This document shows, in pieces, positions 39,182-55,046 of a stretch of 64,000 bases of DNA. The position numbers and the translations under genes were made by a program. Source of the stretch: Deinococcus carri. GTDB lineage: Bacteria; Deinococcota; Deinococci; Deinococcales; Deinococcaceae. The notes below the pieces were generated by a model. That model saw only the letters and a list, made by a program, of their open reading frames with translations, made no database searches and was not told where the DNA came from. The first letter of the stretch is position 1. The number at the start of each line of letters is the position of its first letter. The stretch covers positions 6,001-70,000 of the forward strand of contig NZ_BAABRP010000005.1 in NCBI RefSeq assembly GCF_039545055.1. The letters run 5' to 3'.

Positions 39182-40672
39182 ATGAAAATTCAGCTCTCCC
39201 TGGCGGTTCTTGGCCTGACGGCCCTGCTCTCGGCTTGCAGCACGGACACGACGACCAAGACGCCGCAGCCGACCACCAATGCCGAAATCCCCAACGTGCC
39301 TCGCACGGTGACGCCGGACAGGTACGGCTGCCCGGCGGGCGACAGCGCGCAGCGGCCCATCTCGGCGCTGCTGGGGGCAGGGATGCAGGGCGACAACTAC
39401 CTGCCCCGGCTGCGGCCCCAGACCGACCTGCCCGACACCATGCAGGACATGCTCTACAGCGTCAAGAGCCTGATGAACGTGTACTACTACGGCTTCTCGG
39501 CGGTGGACCTCGACAGGGTGCACGATCAGGCGTACCAGGACACCAAGAAACTCTTCCCCAAAGCCCTCGCCAGCTACTTCGTGCCGTATGCCAACGACGC
39601 CAGGATCGACCCGCTGATGTCGGCCTATATCGACAACTTCAAGGACGAACACACCTTCTACCGCAACTACTCGCAGGCCGACGCCTACCGCCGCGCCATC
39701 AACAACCAGCCGACCGCCACGCCGGTGTTCGGCCTGAACTACGCCCCGGTGCCCGGCAAGGATGGCGCGGTCCTGACCGACACCCGGGTGGGCGGTCCCG
39801 CCTTCACGGCCGGGCTGCGCCGCGGCGACGTGCTGCTGAGCGTGGACGGCACGCCCCTGAAGCGCGCCGGGGCCAGCGACAGCGACGCCCAGGCCGCCTA
39901 CAGCAAGATCATCAGTGCGGCGGCGGCCAAGCAGGCGGACGTGACCTTCGTGGTGCGGCGGGGCAGCGAGGAGCGCAGCGTGACCCTCAAGGCGGCGCTG
40001 CTGAACGGCGCGGCCCAGCCCTGGGGCGAGATGCGTACGGGCGAGGGCGGCAAGAAGCACTACTACCTGCGGATTCCCACCTTCAGCGGGCAGGGCATCG
40101 CCCAGCGCGTCCATGACCTGATGCGTGAAGCGCAGGCCCAGGGCGCGACGGACGTGATCATCGACCTGCGCAACAACGGCGGCGGCTACCTGCGCGAGTA
40201 CGTCGGCGCGGTGGCGGCCTTCTCGCCCGCGACGGCAGGGGAACAGGTGCGCTACAGCGACGGCAGCGGCTCCAGCTTCAGCTTCGACAGCAAGGGCGTG
40301 GAGTTCAGCGCCTCCTGCTATGACCCCGAACTCACGCTGCCCCTCAAGGACACCACCACGTTTACCGGCAAGACCGCCGTGCTGCTGAACGAGAACAGCG
40401 CCAGCGCCAGCGAGATGTTCAGCCAGAACATCCGCGCGGGCAAGAACACCGTCCTGATCGGTGAACCCACCTACGGCATCAGCAACACCGTGACGGGCAG
40501 CTTCGACCTTCCCGCCCAGCGCAACATGAGCGTCACCATGGGCCGGGTGCTGCTGAACGGCAAGTACGCCGACGAGCAGGTCAAGCCCGACGTGGCTGTG
40601 AAAGACGACCTCGCCCTGCTGGCCGACGGCCGGGATGTGGGCCTGGAAGCCGCCTTCTCGCAACTGAAGTAA
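39182..40672 (+). CDS. S41 family peptidase (CtpA-like), lipoprotein
   Basis: Exported serine protease with PDZ domain. 496 residues: signal peptide with lipobox LLSACS (Cys near 19), a helical N-terminal domain (about 60-190), PDZ (about 190-270, GGPAFTAGLRRGDVLLSVDG) and the S41 catalytic core with IIDLRNNGGGYLREYVGA and NENSASASEMF, in which S408 is the likely nucleophile. ATG 39182 chosen, since TATGCT lies 9 bases upstream and the signal peptide begins there. A hairpin follows the gene. Confidence 0.9.
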   Translation: MKIQLSLAVLGLTALLSACSTDTTTKTPQPTTNAEIPNVPRTVTPDRYGCPAGDSAQRPISALLGAGMQGDNYLPRLRPQTDLPDTMQDMLYSVKSLMNVYYYGFSAVDLDRVHDQAYQDTKKLFPKALASYFVPYANDARIDPLMSAYIDNFKDEHTFYRNYSQADAYRRAINNQPTATPVFGLNYAPVPGKDGAVLTDTRVGGPAFTAGLRRGDVLLSVDGTPLKRAGASDSDAQAAYSKIISAAAAKQADVTFVVRRGSEERSVTLKAALLNGAAQPWGEMRTGEGGKKHYYLRIPTFSGQGIAQRVHDLMREAQAQGATDVIIDLRNNGGGYLREYVGAVAAFSPATAGEQVRYSDGSGSSFSFDSKGVEFSASCYDPELTLPLKDTTTFTGKTAVLLNENSASASEMFSQNIRAGKNTVLIGEPTYGISNTVTGSFDLPAQRNMSVTMGRVLLNGKYADEQVKPDVAVKDDLALLADGRDVGLEAAFSQLK

Positions 40673-40687
40673 AGCGGCTCACGGGCA

Positions 40688-40718
40688 GGGGGTGGATGGG
40701 GCTGTCCCGTCCACCCCC
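40688..40718 (+). terminator. Hairpin after the S41 peptidase
   Basis: GGGGGTGGA (40688-40696) pairs with TCCACCCCC (40710-40718). Only two T follow, so termination strength is uncertain. Confidence 0.5.
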
Positions 40719-40989
40719 TTCATGTGCAACCCGGCAACCCGTCGCGGCGTGGCGAGAATGCCCTCGCTGCCACTTCCCTATAACGCGCTGGATAACACGC
40801 TGGGGCCGCTTGCAGCGCTTGCAGACGGAACCGGAGCGGCTGTGGGTGAGCTGGAATCCGGACGGGTGGTGGCTGCGGCCTGAGGTCGTGGGGCTGGGGG
40901 TGATGGTGCTGCTGGGGCCGGTCGCGCTCCGCCTGATGCTGCTGTTGGGGCACGGGAGGCATTCGGGGAGTTCATGGCCGCGGGCCTAA
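40696..40989 (+). CDS. Possible small Trp-rich membrane protein
   Basis: 97-residue frame with WRECPRCHFPITRWITRWG (about 19-37), where CPRC could bind metal, and one hydrophobic segment (VVGLGVMVLLGPVALRLMLLLG, about 64-85). The protein-like features suggest a real gene, but the first codons overlap a terminator-like hairpin and no promoter fits, so the true start may be later. Its end overlaps the next small frame. Confidence 0.35.
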   Translation: MGLSRPPPSCATRQPVAAWRECPRCHFPITRWITRWGRLQRLQTEPERLWVSWNPDGWWLRPEVVGLGVMVLLGPVALRLMLLLGHGRHSGSSWPRA

Positions 40990-41123
40990 CCGTTGCCACC
41001 GCCCTCGCCTCCCTGCAACGGGCGCTGCGCCGGAACAGGCGGGCGATGCTGGCAATACTGGGTGTGCGCCAGGTGCCTGCACACCCGGCCTGGACATTGA
41101 TCCTCACCCGGCTGGCCTTCTAG
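40974..41123 (+). CDS. Possible 49-aa small protein
   Basis: ATG 40974 overlaps the end of the previous frame; the stop TAG is part of the -10 box (TAGCCT) of the next gene. It begins [23 protein letters not shown] and is basic with a hydrophobic C-terminus. Translational coupling with the frame above is possible. Weak evidence. Confidence 0.3.
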   Translation: MAAGLTVATALASLQRALRRNRRAMLAILGVRQVPAHPAWTLILTRLAF

Positions 41124-41132
41124 CCTGAGCGG

Positions 41133-41627
41133 GTGGAGACCTTCTGGACCGAATTGAAGCTGATGCAGGGCCTGCTCGCCGCCTTCGTGCTGAGCGGCCT
41201 GATCGGCTGGGAGCGCGAGGGGCGGGGGCACAACGCCGGGCTACGGACCCACATTCTGGTGGGGGTGAGTGCCGCCCTGTTCGTGGTGCTGGCCGACACG
41301 CTGATCCTGCGCTTCGCGGACGACTCGGCGCAGGTCCGCTTTGACCTGGTGGGCGTGCTGGGGGCGGTGGTCAGCGGAGTGAGCTTTCTGGGGGCCGGGG
41401 CCATCTTCTCCGACCGGCGGGGCGAGGGGGCCAGGGGACTCACTACCGCGGCGGGCCTGCTCGCCACGGCGGGCGTCGGCGTGGCCTGTGGCCTGCACCT
41501 GTACGTGCTGGCGACCGGGGCCACACTGCTCTTTCTGTTCACGCTGGGCTGGCTTGGCCGCCTGCTCGGGGAGAAGAACCGCGAGGAGGCCGGGGGGCTG
41601 CCAGGGGCCGACCGGGAACGTTCCTGA
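41133..41627 (+). CDS. MgtC/SapB family membrane protein
   Basis: Membrane protein of the MgtC N-terminal type, 164 residues with four to five membrane segments. The family signature is clear: [31 protein letters not shown] (about 20-50) and [35 protein letters not shown] (about 83-117). Members are linked to magnesium limitation or acid survival; the molecular role is unsettled. GTG 41133 lies 6 bases after TAGCCT (41121-41126). Confidence 0.9.
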   Translation: METFWTELKLMQGLLAAFVLSGLIGWEREGRGHNAGLRTHILVGVSAALFVVLADTLILRFADDSAQVRFDLVGVLGAVVSGVSFLGAGAIFSDRRGEGARGLTTAAGLLATAGVGVACGLHLYVLATGATLLFLFTLGWLGRLLGEKNREEAGGLPGADRERS

Positions 41628-41787
41628 AGCGGCCTACGCCCACCAGGGCAATCGCAAGCTCGCAACGTTCGCACAGGCCGATTCAACCCCTCTGCAAGCA
41701 GCTCTGTGAGCCACCTCTGCTTCGCCGCTTTACAAGTCCCCCTCAAAGGGAGGCAACAGATTTAGCGTCCTGGCAGGCAAGCAGAGT

Positions 41788-41878
41788 CCCTGGCTCCCGC
41801 TGAGGGGAGCTATCAGCAAAGCTGACTGAGGGATTGACCGGGCGAGCCTCCCCAAACCGGACTTTGGGGTTGCCCTGC
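41788..41878 (+). repeat. Dispersed repeat (GGCTCCC...GTCAG type), copy 2
   Basis: CCCTGGCTCCCGCTGAGGGG, AGCTATCAGCAAAGCTGA and AACCGGACTTTGGGGTTGCC match 36083-36159. The segment 41628-41787 upstream holds CCCTCAAAGGGAGG and no gene. I recall very similar GGGAGCTGTCAGCGAAGCTGA repeats from other genomes; a database search would settle that. Confidence 0.65.
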
Positions 41879-41907
41879 TGTACCCGCCACCCTTTGCAGA
41901 CTCGCCA

Positions 41908-41923
41908 ATATTGTATACAATAT
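41908..41923 (+). promoter_or_regulatory. Palindromic operator over the proline operon promoter
   Basis: ATATTGTATACAATAT is a perfect 16-base palindrome. It contains the likely -10 box TACAAT (41916-41921), 8 bases before the regulator's ATG. A GntR/FadR dimer bound here would block transcription of its own operon. Confidence 0.75.
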
Positions 41924-41929
41924 CCAAAC

Positions 41930-43512
<1,583 letters not shown>

Positions 43513-43516
43513 CGCC

Positions 43517-44384
43517 GTGACGCTGATCGGCGTGACGGGTGCGCCGGGCAACGTGGGCACGCCGCTGGTGCAGGCGCTGCTGGCCCGCGGCGCGCATGTG
43601 CGGGTGCTGGCCCGCCGCCCCGACCACGCCCGCGCCACCCTCGGGGAGCAGCCGGGGCTGGAGTTCGGGCACCTCGAATTTGGTGACCGGCGCACCTACG
43701 TCGCGGCCTTTCAGGGGGTGGAGCGTCTGTTCGTGACGCGGCCCCCGCAACTCAGCCGGGTCACGCGCGACATGGTGCCCGCGCTGGACGTGGCGCTGGG
43801 GGCAGGTGTGCGGCAGATGGTCCTGCTCTCGCTGCAAGGCGCGGAACACAACCCGCTCGTGCCGCACGCGCAGCTCGAAAAGTACCTGTTGGGCACCGGG
43901 GCCGACTTCACCCTGCTGCGCCCCGGCTTCTTCATGCAGAACCTGACCACCATGCACCTGCCCGAACTGCGCGGGGGCGAGGTGTTCGTTCCGGCGGGCC
44001 GGGGCCGCACCAGCTTCATAGACGTGCGCGACATCGCGGAGGTGGGGGCCGTGGTCCTCACGGAGCCGGGGCACGCGGGGCAGGCGTACGAACTGACGGG
44101 CGCGGAGGCCCTCAGCTATGCCGAGGTCGCCGCGAAGTTCAGCGCCGCCACGGGCCGCCTCATCCGCTACACCGACCCCAGCCCGCTCGCCTTCTACCGC
44201 CGCCTGCGGGAGCGTGGCGTCAGCACCGGGCAACTGCTGATCATGGAAGCCATCTACGCCACGGCCCGCTTCGGCCTCGCCGCCCGCGTCACGCCCGACA
44301 CCGCCCGCCTGCTGGGGCGTCCGCCCCGCTCCTTTGACCAGTTCGCCCACGACGCCGCCCCCCTTCTGACCCAGGAGACTCCCC

Positions 44385-44392
<8 letters not shown>
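43517..44392 (+). CDS. NmrA-like NAD(P)-binding protein
   Basis: Atypical short-chain dehydrogenase of the NmrA/HSCARG type, 291 residues. [19 protein letters not shown] (about 6-24) is the Rossmann motif, with VRVLARRPD behind it; [18 protein letters not shown] and [19 protein letters not shown] are typical. The Tyr-x3-Lys pair is lacking. Its place between the two proline catabolic enzymes suggests a redox-sensing or accessory role, which is unproven. GTG 43517 chosen; 4 bases after the previous stop. It overlaps the next gene by 8 bases. Confidence 0.87.
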
Positions 44393-45956
<1,564 letters not shown>

Positions 45957-45980
45957 ACGCTGTCCCGGTAAGAGAGACAA

Positions 45981-46022
45981 GGGAGGGCAGGACGGATCGG
46001 AGGCGATCCATCCTGCCCTCCC
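45981..46022. terminator. Strong hairpin after the proline operon
   Basis: GGGAGGGCAGGA (45981-45992) pairs with TCCTGCCCTCCC (46011-46022), extended inside by GGATC/GATCC. No T run follows on the plus strand. It may instead have served a lost minus-strand gene whose remnant ends at 46027. Confidence 0.6.
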
Positions 46023-46026
46023 TGTC

Positions 46027-46110
46027 ATCACACTTCCAGGCCCGCTTCGAGAGCCAGGAACAGCCCAACGATACCGAGCACAGGATGCCACTCGAAGCGC
46101 AGAAATGGAC
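46027..46110 (-). pseudogene. Possible 3' remnant of a membrane protein gene
   Basis: On the minus strand a frame ends with about 27 residues ([19 protein letters not shown] is the clear part) and a stop just before the hairpin at 45981-46022. It has no start and no body, so a deleted gene is a possible reading. The rest of 45957-46346 shows no gene. Confidence 0.3.
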
Positions 46111-46346
46111 CTTTTCTATCATTTGAAAGGCACGGACCGGGCGCAGGAAAGAGGCTCGGGGACGTGTGATGAAGCTGAACATGGACCGGGTTCAAATTGG
46201 TCTAAACAGGGCATGAACGGCCTCTGAGACCCGCTTTAGCATTCCGTCCAAGCCCAATTTCGTTCAGTCCTTTCGCCCCACGGGGCGGGGTCCGGCTCCT
46301 TCAGGTCGGCCTGTCCCAGCGGCTTTCCGTGTTCCCGGAGGTTCCT

Positions 46347-48095
46347 ATGAAGCACACCCGCACCCTGCTCGCCGCGACCCTGGCCCTCACGCTCGCCGCC
46401 TGTGGACAGCAGGCTCAGGTCACGGCCCCTGCCGCCAGCACCCCGGACCAGACCGCCACGAATGGCGACGCCTACCTGGTGGGCTTCAAGGAAAGCGCGC
46501 TGGGTGCCCAGGGCCTCAGTGCCCAGCAGCTTGCCGCGCAGGCCCAGGTGCAGGCGCAGGCCATCACGGCGGCGGGGGGCACGCTCACCAGCCAGTGGGC
46601 CGAGATCAGCGCCGCGGCCGTGCGCCTCGGCCCCGACGCGCTGGCCCGCCTGAAGAACAACCCGCTGGTCGAATACGTGGAACCCGACCTGAAGCGCCAC
46701 GCGATGGGGATGCGCAGCGGCACCACCGACGCGAACGCCGGACGCGGCAGCCTGACGGCCCAGGGCCTCAGCGCGCAGACCACGCCGGTCTACACCGCCA
46801 GCGGCGAAACCACCTGGGGGGACAGCGCCCTCAAGGTGCCCAGCCTGCGCACGGGCGGCTACACCGGGGCGGGCGTGGCCGTCTGCGTCACGGACACCGG
46901 CATCGACGGGAACCACCCGGAGTTCGCGCGCAAGCTCAAGGGCTTCAAGAACTTCGTGACGACCGAGACGAACCGCAATGACCCCTACGCCCTCAACGAC
47001 GTGTCGCACCACGGCACACACGTGTCCGGCACCATCTTCGCGCAGTACGGGGCGGGAACTGGGGCGACCGGCACGCAGGCGGGCATGGACCCGAACGGCG
47101 TGGGCGGCGTGGCGAGCGGCGTGAACCTGTACATGGCGCGCGTGCTGGGCGACGACGGCTCCGGCAGCTCCAGCGGCATCATCAACGGCGTGAACTGGTG
47201 CGCCGCGCAACTCAGGAGCCAGGGCGGCACCGAGAACAAGGTCGTGATCAGCATGTCCCTGGGTGGGGGCCGCGCCAGCCAGACCGAGCAGCGGGCCTAC
47301 ACCAACGTCTACAACAAGGGCGCGCTGGTGATCGCCGCGACCGGGAACGACGGGGCCGCCGTGTCCTACCCCGCCGCCTACACCAACGTGGTCGGTATCG
47401 GCGCGATTGACGACGCCGAGGCCAAGGCCGACTTCAGCAACTTCGGCCCGCAGGTGGACCTGGTCGGCCCCGGCGTTCACGTGCTGAGCAGCGTGCCGCT
47501 GGGTCAGGGCACCCGCGCCAGTGCCAGCGGCGGCGGCGTGACCTTCAGCGACGTGCAGGCCGCCGACCTCAGCGGCAAGGCCACCTTCAGCGGCAACATC
47601 GTGGCGGCGGGCGGCACGAACGAGCTGTGCGGCACCGGCACGCGCAACGCGGCCCTCAGCGGCAACATCGCCCTGATTGCGCGCGGCACCTGCTCCTTCG
47701 AGGAAAAGACCGCCAACGCCGTCGCCAGCGGGGCCAAGGCCGTCATGATCTACAACAATGCGGCTGGCCCCCTGGGCATGAGCCTCACCAACAGCTACAA
47801 CGTGCCTGTCGTGGGCATCACCCAGGCTGACGGCCAGGCCCTCCTGGGCAAGCTGCCCACCACGGGTACGGTCAGCGTCTCCGGGGCCGACTACGAGTAC
47901 TTCGACGGCACCAGCATGGCGACCCCGCACGTGAGCGCCGCCGCCGCCGTGGTGTGGGCCGCCAAGCCCAGCCTGACGAACACGCAGCTCCTGAACCTGC
48001 TCACCAGCACCGCCAAGGACCTGGGCGCGGCCGGCAAGGACGACAACTTCGGCTACGGTCTGGTAAACCCCCTCAAGGCAATCACCGGACAGTAA
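46347..48095 (+). CDS. Secreted subtilisin-like S8 protease with PA domain
   Basis: Exported serine protease, 582 residues. Signal peptide with lipobox LAACG (Cys near 18), an inhibitor I9-like prodomain (about 35-125, ending VEYVEPDLKRHAM), and the catalytic triad D183 in VTDTGIDG, H222 in HHGTHVSG and S523 in GTSMATP. A PA domain is inserted at about 395-510 (IARGTCSFEEKTANAVASGA). GGAGG precedes ATG 46347. A terminator follows. Likely supplies peptides from outside the cell, as in other proteolytic Deinococcus. Confidence 0.95.
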   Translation: MKHTRTLLAATLALTLAACGQQAQVTAPAASTPDQTATNGDAYLVGFKESALGAQGLSAQQLAAQAQVQAQAITAAGGTLTSQWAEISAAAVRLGPDALARLKNNPLVEYVEPDLKRHAMGMRSGTTDANAGRGSLTAQGLSAQTTPVYTASGETTWGDSALKVPSLRTGGYTGAGVAVCVTDTGIDGNHPEFARKLKGFKNFVTTETNRNDPYALNDVSHHGTHVSGTIFAQYGAGTGATGTQAGMDPNGVGGVASGVNLYMARVLGDDGSGSSSGIINGVNWCAAQLRSQGGTENKVVISMSLGGGRASQTEQRAYTNVYNKGALVIAATGNDGAAVSYPAAYTNVVGIGAIDDAEAKADFSNFGPQVDLVGPGVHVLSSVPLGQGTRASASGGGVTFSDVQAADLSGKATFSGNIVAAGGTNELCGTGTRNAALSGNIALIARGTCSFEEKTANAVASGAKAVMIYNNAAGPLGMSLTNSYNVPVVGITQADGQALLGKLPTTGTVSVSGADYEYFDGTSMATPHVSAAAAVVWAAKPSLTNTQLLNLLTSTAKDLGAAGKDDNFGYGLVNPLKAITGQ

Positions 48096-48109
48096 AGCGC
48101 TCAGCAAAG

Positions 48110-48143
48110 GCCCGCCCTCCGATTTGGGGGGCGGGTGCTTTTT
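48110..48143 (+). terminator. Intrinsic terminator after the S8 protease
   Basis: CCCGCCC (48111-48117) pairs with GGGCGGG (48129-48135), followed by TGCTTTTT. Confidence 0.85.
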
Positions 48144-48196
48144 GGGATGCTCTGCGCGACGAGCTGTGAACTGGTCGCTTGCCATCTTTTCCAAGT

Positions 48197-49564
48197 TCAG
48201 CGCAGACGGCCCAGAACTTCCCCCAGCAATGTATCGACCATCAACGCTCCGCCCAGAATGGCCGGAATCCCGCCCCCCGGATGCACGCCGGTCCCGACCT
48301 GCCACAGCCGGGGATGCAGGCGGTAGGGCTGGGGATGCAGCGGGCCGCCGCGCCACGCGGGCAGGGCCGCGCCGTAGATGGCCCCGCCGGGATGCCCACC
48401 CGCCGCGTAGTGCCGGGGGGAGAGGGCCGTCACGTCCCGCGCGGTCGCCAGCAGGCCGGGCACGCCCAGCGTCCGCTCCACCCGTTCCACCTGCGCCCGG
48501 ACCCAGGGATGTGCCGGCCCGAGGTCGAGGGCCGTGGGAGGTGCGGTCAGCAGCACCGCCAGGCGCGGGCCGTCCGCGTGGACGAGGGCCAGGGTGTCGG
48601 GCGGCAAGGCCCCGGCCCGCATGGCCGCGCGAAAGGTCCCGAAGTCGGCCGGCGGCAGGACCGAGGTCGCGGGCAGCGGGGCCGGGGCAGGCAGCGCGGC
48701 ATACAGGGCCACGCCGCTCACCGTGCGGCGGGCGACCGGCGAGGGCACCACCTGACCCCGCAGCGCCGCGAGGCGCACCGGGTCCAGCGCACTCACCAGC
48801 AGGTCATGGCGGCGGACCTCTCCCCCGTTCAGCGTGAGGCGGGCCGCTGCGGCGTCCACCCGGACGACCCGCGCCTCCTCGTGGACCTGCACACCGCGTG
48901 CGGCCCCCAGCGCGAGCAGCGTGTCGAGCAACTGGCCCATGCCCCGCGCGGGCCGCGCCACGCTGCCCGCGACAAGGGCAGGAATCAGGGCGTACAGGGC
49001 GGGCGCGTCACTGGGAGCCAGCCCTGCATTCAGCGCGTGGGTGCGGACGGCGTGGGCCAGAGCGGGGGGCAGCCGCCGGGCGCGCACCCAGCCCTCGGCG
49101 GTGAGGTGGCCTCCAGTCGCCCGGAACAGCGCCGCACTCGCCCGCCGGAAGGCCGGGTCGGTAAGGCGTGGCGGCGTGGTGAGCAGTGTGCCGAGGTGGG
49201 GGGCCAGCACGTCCGCCGCCGCACCGTAGGCCGCCCAGGCCGCGTGCAGCGGATGGCCCTCCGGCACAGGCAGCGGCACCGCGCCGAACGGCGTGTGATG
49301 CACGCCCAGTCCGCCCGGCAGCGGGCGCAGGTCCAGCGGGTCCGCCTCGCCCAGTCCAGCTTCGGACAGCCGGGCCAGGAAGGCACGCCACACCCCCGGA
49401 AAGGTGAAGAGACTCGGCCCGGTGTCGAAGCTCAGCCCGCCCACCACGACGCGCCGCAGCTTGCCCCCCGCCCGGTCCCGTTCGTACACCGTGACCACGT
49501 GCCCCCGCTCGCCCAGCAGCGCCGCGAGCGCGAGGCCCGCCAGACCCCCGCCGAGAATGCCAAT
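48197..49564 (-). CDS. Carotenoid desaturase/phytoene desaturase family (CrtD-like)
   Basis: FAD-dependent oxidoreductase of the CrtI/CrtD group, about 455 residues. [21 protein letters not shown] is the start of the FAD motif, followed by [30 protein letters not shown], typical of carotenoid desaturases, and a C-terminal [25 protein letters not shown] segment. It is probably a 3',4'-desaturase or related step of the acyclic-carotenoid route, since a UbiA-type enzyme is next to it. There is no ATG, GTG or TTG near the N-terminus: ATT at 49562-49564 or CTG slightly upstream would have to serve, because a heptamer repeat fills the junction. It may be expressed by coupling with the upstream gene. 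Confidence 0.85.
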   Translation of the reverse strand: MGILGGGLAGLALAALLGERGHVVTVYERDRAGGKLRRVVVGGLSFDTGPSLFTFPGVWRAFLARLSEAGLGEADPLDLRPLPGGLGVHHTPFGAVPLPVPEGHPLHAAWAAYGAAADVLAPHLGTLLTTPPRLTDPAFRRASAALFRATGGHLTAEGWVRARRLPPALAHAVRTHALNAGLAPSDAPALYALIPALVAGSVARPARGMGQLLDTLLALGAARGVQVHEEARVVRVDAAAARLTLNGGEVRRHDLLVSALDPVRLAALRGQVVPSPVARRTVSGVALYAALPAPAPLPATSVLPPADFGTFRAAMRAGALPPDTLALVHADGPRLAVLLTAPPTALDLGPAHPWVRAQVERVERTLGVPGLLATARDVTALSPRHYAAGGHPGGAIYGAALPAWRGGPLHPQPYRLHPRLWQVGTGVHPGGGIPAILGGALMVDTLLGEVLGRLR

Positions 49565-49644
49565 GGAGCGTGAGTGGTCAGTGGTCAGTGATGAGTGGAA
49601 AAGACGGGGCTTGTGCTGAACGCTGGCGGCTGGTTGCTGGCCGC
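49565..49644. repeat. Heptamer repeats between the two carotenoid genes
   Basis: On the plus strand: GTGGTCA, GTGGTCA, GTGATGA, GTGGAAA (49573-49600), then GCTGAAC, GCTGGCG, GCTGGTT, GCTGGCC (about 49615-49642); both have period 7. They occupy the whole spacer. Confidence 0.7.
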
Positions 49645-50523
<879 letters not shown>

Positions 50524-50676
50524 GGCAGGCTCCGTGGGCGCGCCGGGGGAGGGAGGCGCGGGCGGCCACATTCTAGAGGGGAAGGCGGCGGGCCGCCGGG
50601 ACAGATGGCAGGGCAGGGTACATAGGGCAGATTGCTCACGGTGTGCGCACGCCTGATGTGCCCAAATGGGAGGCAA

Positions 50677-51573
50677 ATGTCCCCCGCGTTCCCGCCCGAC
50701 TCCGACACCACGGCCCTGTTCACGCCGTCGGAGGTCGAGGCGCGGACCGGGGTGCCCGCCGCGACCCTGCGGCAGTGGGAGCGGCGCTACGGCTTTCCCG
50801 CACCCAGCCGCAACTCCAGCGGCTACCGGCTGTACTCGCCGCGCGATTTGGCCCAGATCGAGGAGATGCTGGGGCACCTGCGCGCCGGGGTGACGGCCAG
50901 CCGGGCCGCGCAAGTGGTCCGCGCTTCCGTTCCCCCACCACCGCAGGGCGCGTCCGCGGCAGAACTGGTCCGGCTCCTGCTGACCGCCGATACTCCGGGA
51001 GCGGCGGCGCTGCTGTCTGACGCCCACGCCCACCTCAGCGTCGAGGACGTGCTGCTGAAGGTGATGGCCCCGGCCCTGGCCGAGTGCGGACGGCGCTGGG
51101 AGCGCGGGGAAATCAGGATCGCGCAGGTGCATCAGGCCGCCGCGTTCCTGCGGGGCCGGGTGTCGGCCCTGCTGGAGTTGGCGGGGCGGGGCAGCTTCGG
51201 GCCACACCTGCTCGCCGCCTGCCCACCCGGCGAGGAACACGAGATCGGCCTGATGATGGTCACGCTGGTGCTGCGCCGCCAGGGCGCGCGGGTCGAGTAC
51301 CTGGGCGCGAACCTGCCGCTCGGCGACCTGGCCCTCTACGCCCGCCAGCGGCAAGCCGACGCCCTGCTGCTCTCCCTCAGCGGCGAGTGGGCCTGGGAGG
51401 CCGCCCGCGCGGGACAGGGCGAACTCACGGCCCTGAACATGCCCCTCTTCTACGGCGGCGCACTGCTCAATGCCCAGCCCGCCCTCGCCCCGGCCCTGGG
51501 CGGCCTCTACGCGGGGCCGGACGCGCGGGAGGCCAGCGAGATCATCCTCGGGCACCTGCGGCAGAACCGGTAG
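50677..51573 (+). CDS. MerR/B12-binding regulator (CarH-like)
   Basis: Transcription regulator with an N-terminal MerR helix-turn-helix (10-80, [26 protein letters not shown]), a four-helix cap domain (about 90-165) and a cobalamin-binding domain (about 175-298). The B12 ligand motif is E186-x-H188-x2-G191 (GEEHEIG), as in CarH/LitR light sensors. The cap has W141 and H152 but V151 in place of the Glu of the W-x9-E-H motif, and no His right after the Trp. Divergent from the carotenoid genes, so it probably controls them. ATG 50677 or 50656. Confidence 0.85.
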   Translation: MSPAFPPDSDTTALFTPSEVEARTGVPAATLRQWERRYGFPAPSRNSSGYRLYSPRDLAQIEEMLGHLRAGVTASRAAQVVRASVPPPPQGASAAELVRLLLTADTPGAAALLSDAHAHLSVEDVLLKVMAPALAECGRRWERGEIRIAQVHQAAAFLRGRVSALLELAGRGSFGPHLLAACPPGEEHEIGLMMVTLVLRRQGARVEYLGANLPLGDLALYARQRQADALLLSLSGEWAWEAARAGQGELTALNMPLFYGGALLNAQPALAPALGGLYAGPDAREASEIILGHLRQNR

Positions 51574-51612
51574 GGAGGCGCTGGCTCTCTTCCAACCCCT
51601 CTGCCCGAAAAA

Positions 51613-51636
51613 GGAAAAACCCGCACTGGGCGGGTT
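51613..51636 (-). terminator. Terminator of the tRNA-Val gene
   Basis: On the minus strand AACCCGC (51636-51630) pairs with GCGGGTT (51624-51618), followed by TTTCC and more T. Confidence 0.8.
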
Positions 51637-51642
51637 CCTGTC

Positions 51643-51717
51643 TGGTGGGCGGTGAGGGATTCGAACCCCCGACCCGTCGCGTGTAAAGCGAAAGCTCTAC
51701 CGCTGAGCTAACCGCCC
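51643..51717 (-). tRNA. tRNA-Val (anticodon TAC)
   Basis: Cloverleaf on the minus strand: acceptor GGGCGGT (51717-51711) with ACCGCCC, D arm AGCTCAGCGGTAGAGCT, anticodon loop TTTACAC (anticodon TAC, valine), T arm GGGGGTTCGAATCCCTC, discriminator A and encoded CCA (51645-51643). The first anticodon stem pair (T-C) is a mismatch. Confidence 0.95.
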
Positions 51718-51776
51718 CACCTGCTGCCGGTGGCAGCCTGCCCATGCTAGTCGGGCGGGCGCGGGGGGTCAAGCGG

Positions 51777-53198
<1,422 letters not shown>

Positions 53199-53318
53199 CC
53201 CCACAGTCTAGGGCGGTGCCCGGAAAGGTTGCCAGCTCCTGCGCGGCTGGCCGGAGCTGCCCGGGCCACGTCTACTCCACGTCCCCCCGCCTGGAACGCG
53301 GTGCGCTAGCCTGCCCCC

Positions 53319-54217
<899 letters not shown>

Positions 54218-54221
<4 letters not shown>

Positions 54222-54913
54222 AGCTCCTCATCTGGGACTTCGACGGCACCCTGGCCCACCGACCCAGCATGTGGAGTGGCACCCTTCTGCATGTGCTCGG
54301 TGAAGTTCATCCAGGCCATCAGGTGAAACCGGAGCATCTCCGGCCCTGGCTCCAGACGGGCTTCCGCTGGCATGCGCCCGAGGATGAATACCCCGTCTTG
54401 CCCGCCCATGCCTGGTGGGGCGAACTCCATCCCGTGTTTGAGCAGGCCTACCAGGCGGCCGGCCTCGACGCCACGGTGGCTCGCAGGTTGGCGGGCGAGG
54501 TTCAGCGGCACTACACTGACCCGCAGCACTGGGAGGTCTATCCCGATACGGGAACGACGCTGGAACATCTGAGCGTCCTGGGCTGGCGGCACGTCATTCT
54601 GACCAACCATGTGCCAGAGTTCCGTGAGTTACTGAAAGCCCTGGGCCTGAGTGGGCACTTCTTACAGGTCTTCAACTCCGCAGAAACGGGATTCGAGAAA
54701 CCTCATCCACGAGCTTTCCGCCTTGTCCTGGAATCACTGGGGGAGGCGAAGCAGGTCTGCATGATTGGCGACAACATCAGGGCCGATGTTCAGGGGGCGC
54801 GGGCTGTGGGGCTTCCCGCGGTCCTGGTCAGGAAAAACGACCCGGCTGCTCAGTGGCAATGCACCGACCTCTCCAGCCTTCCGGGCCAGCTCGACGCCAT
54901 TTTTGCGGACTAG
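54218..54913 (+). CDS. HAD family hydrolase
   Basis: Phosphatase-like protein, 231 residues. WDFDGTLA (about 6-13) carries the nucleophile Asp and second Asp, ILTNH the Thr of motif [10 protein letters not shown] the Lys of motif III and [17 protein letters not shown] the acidic motif IV. GTG 54218 overlaps the pheA stop (GTGA), so it is co-translated. Substrate unknown. Confidence 0.9.
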
Positions 54914-55046
54914 CACCCGGCGCTGCGCTCATCCTCAGCCACAGCACCTCCACCGCCTGCGCCCGCACCACCAACTCGTTCTGCTTGAAGCCCTGCCGCT
55001 ATCCAGGGGTATTGGAGACGATGGGGTGAATCGGTAAACTCCCGAC

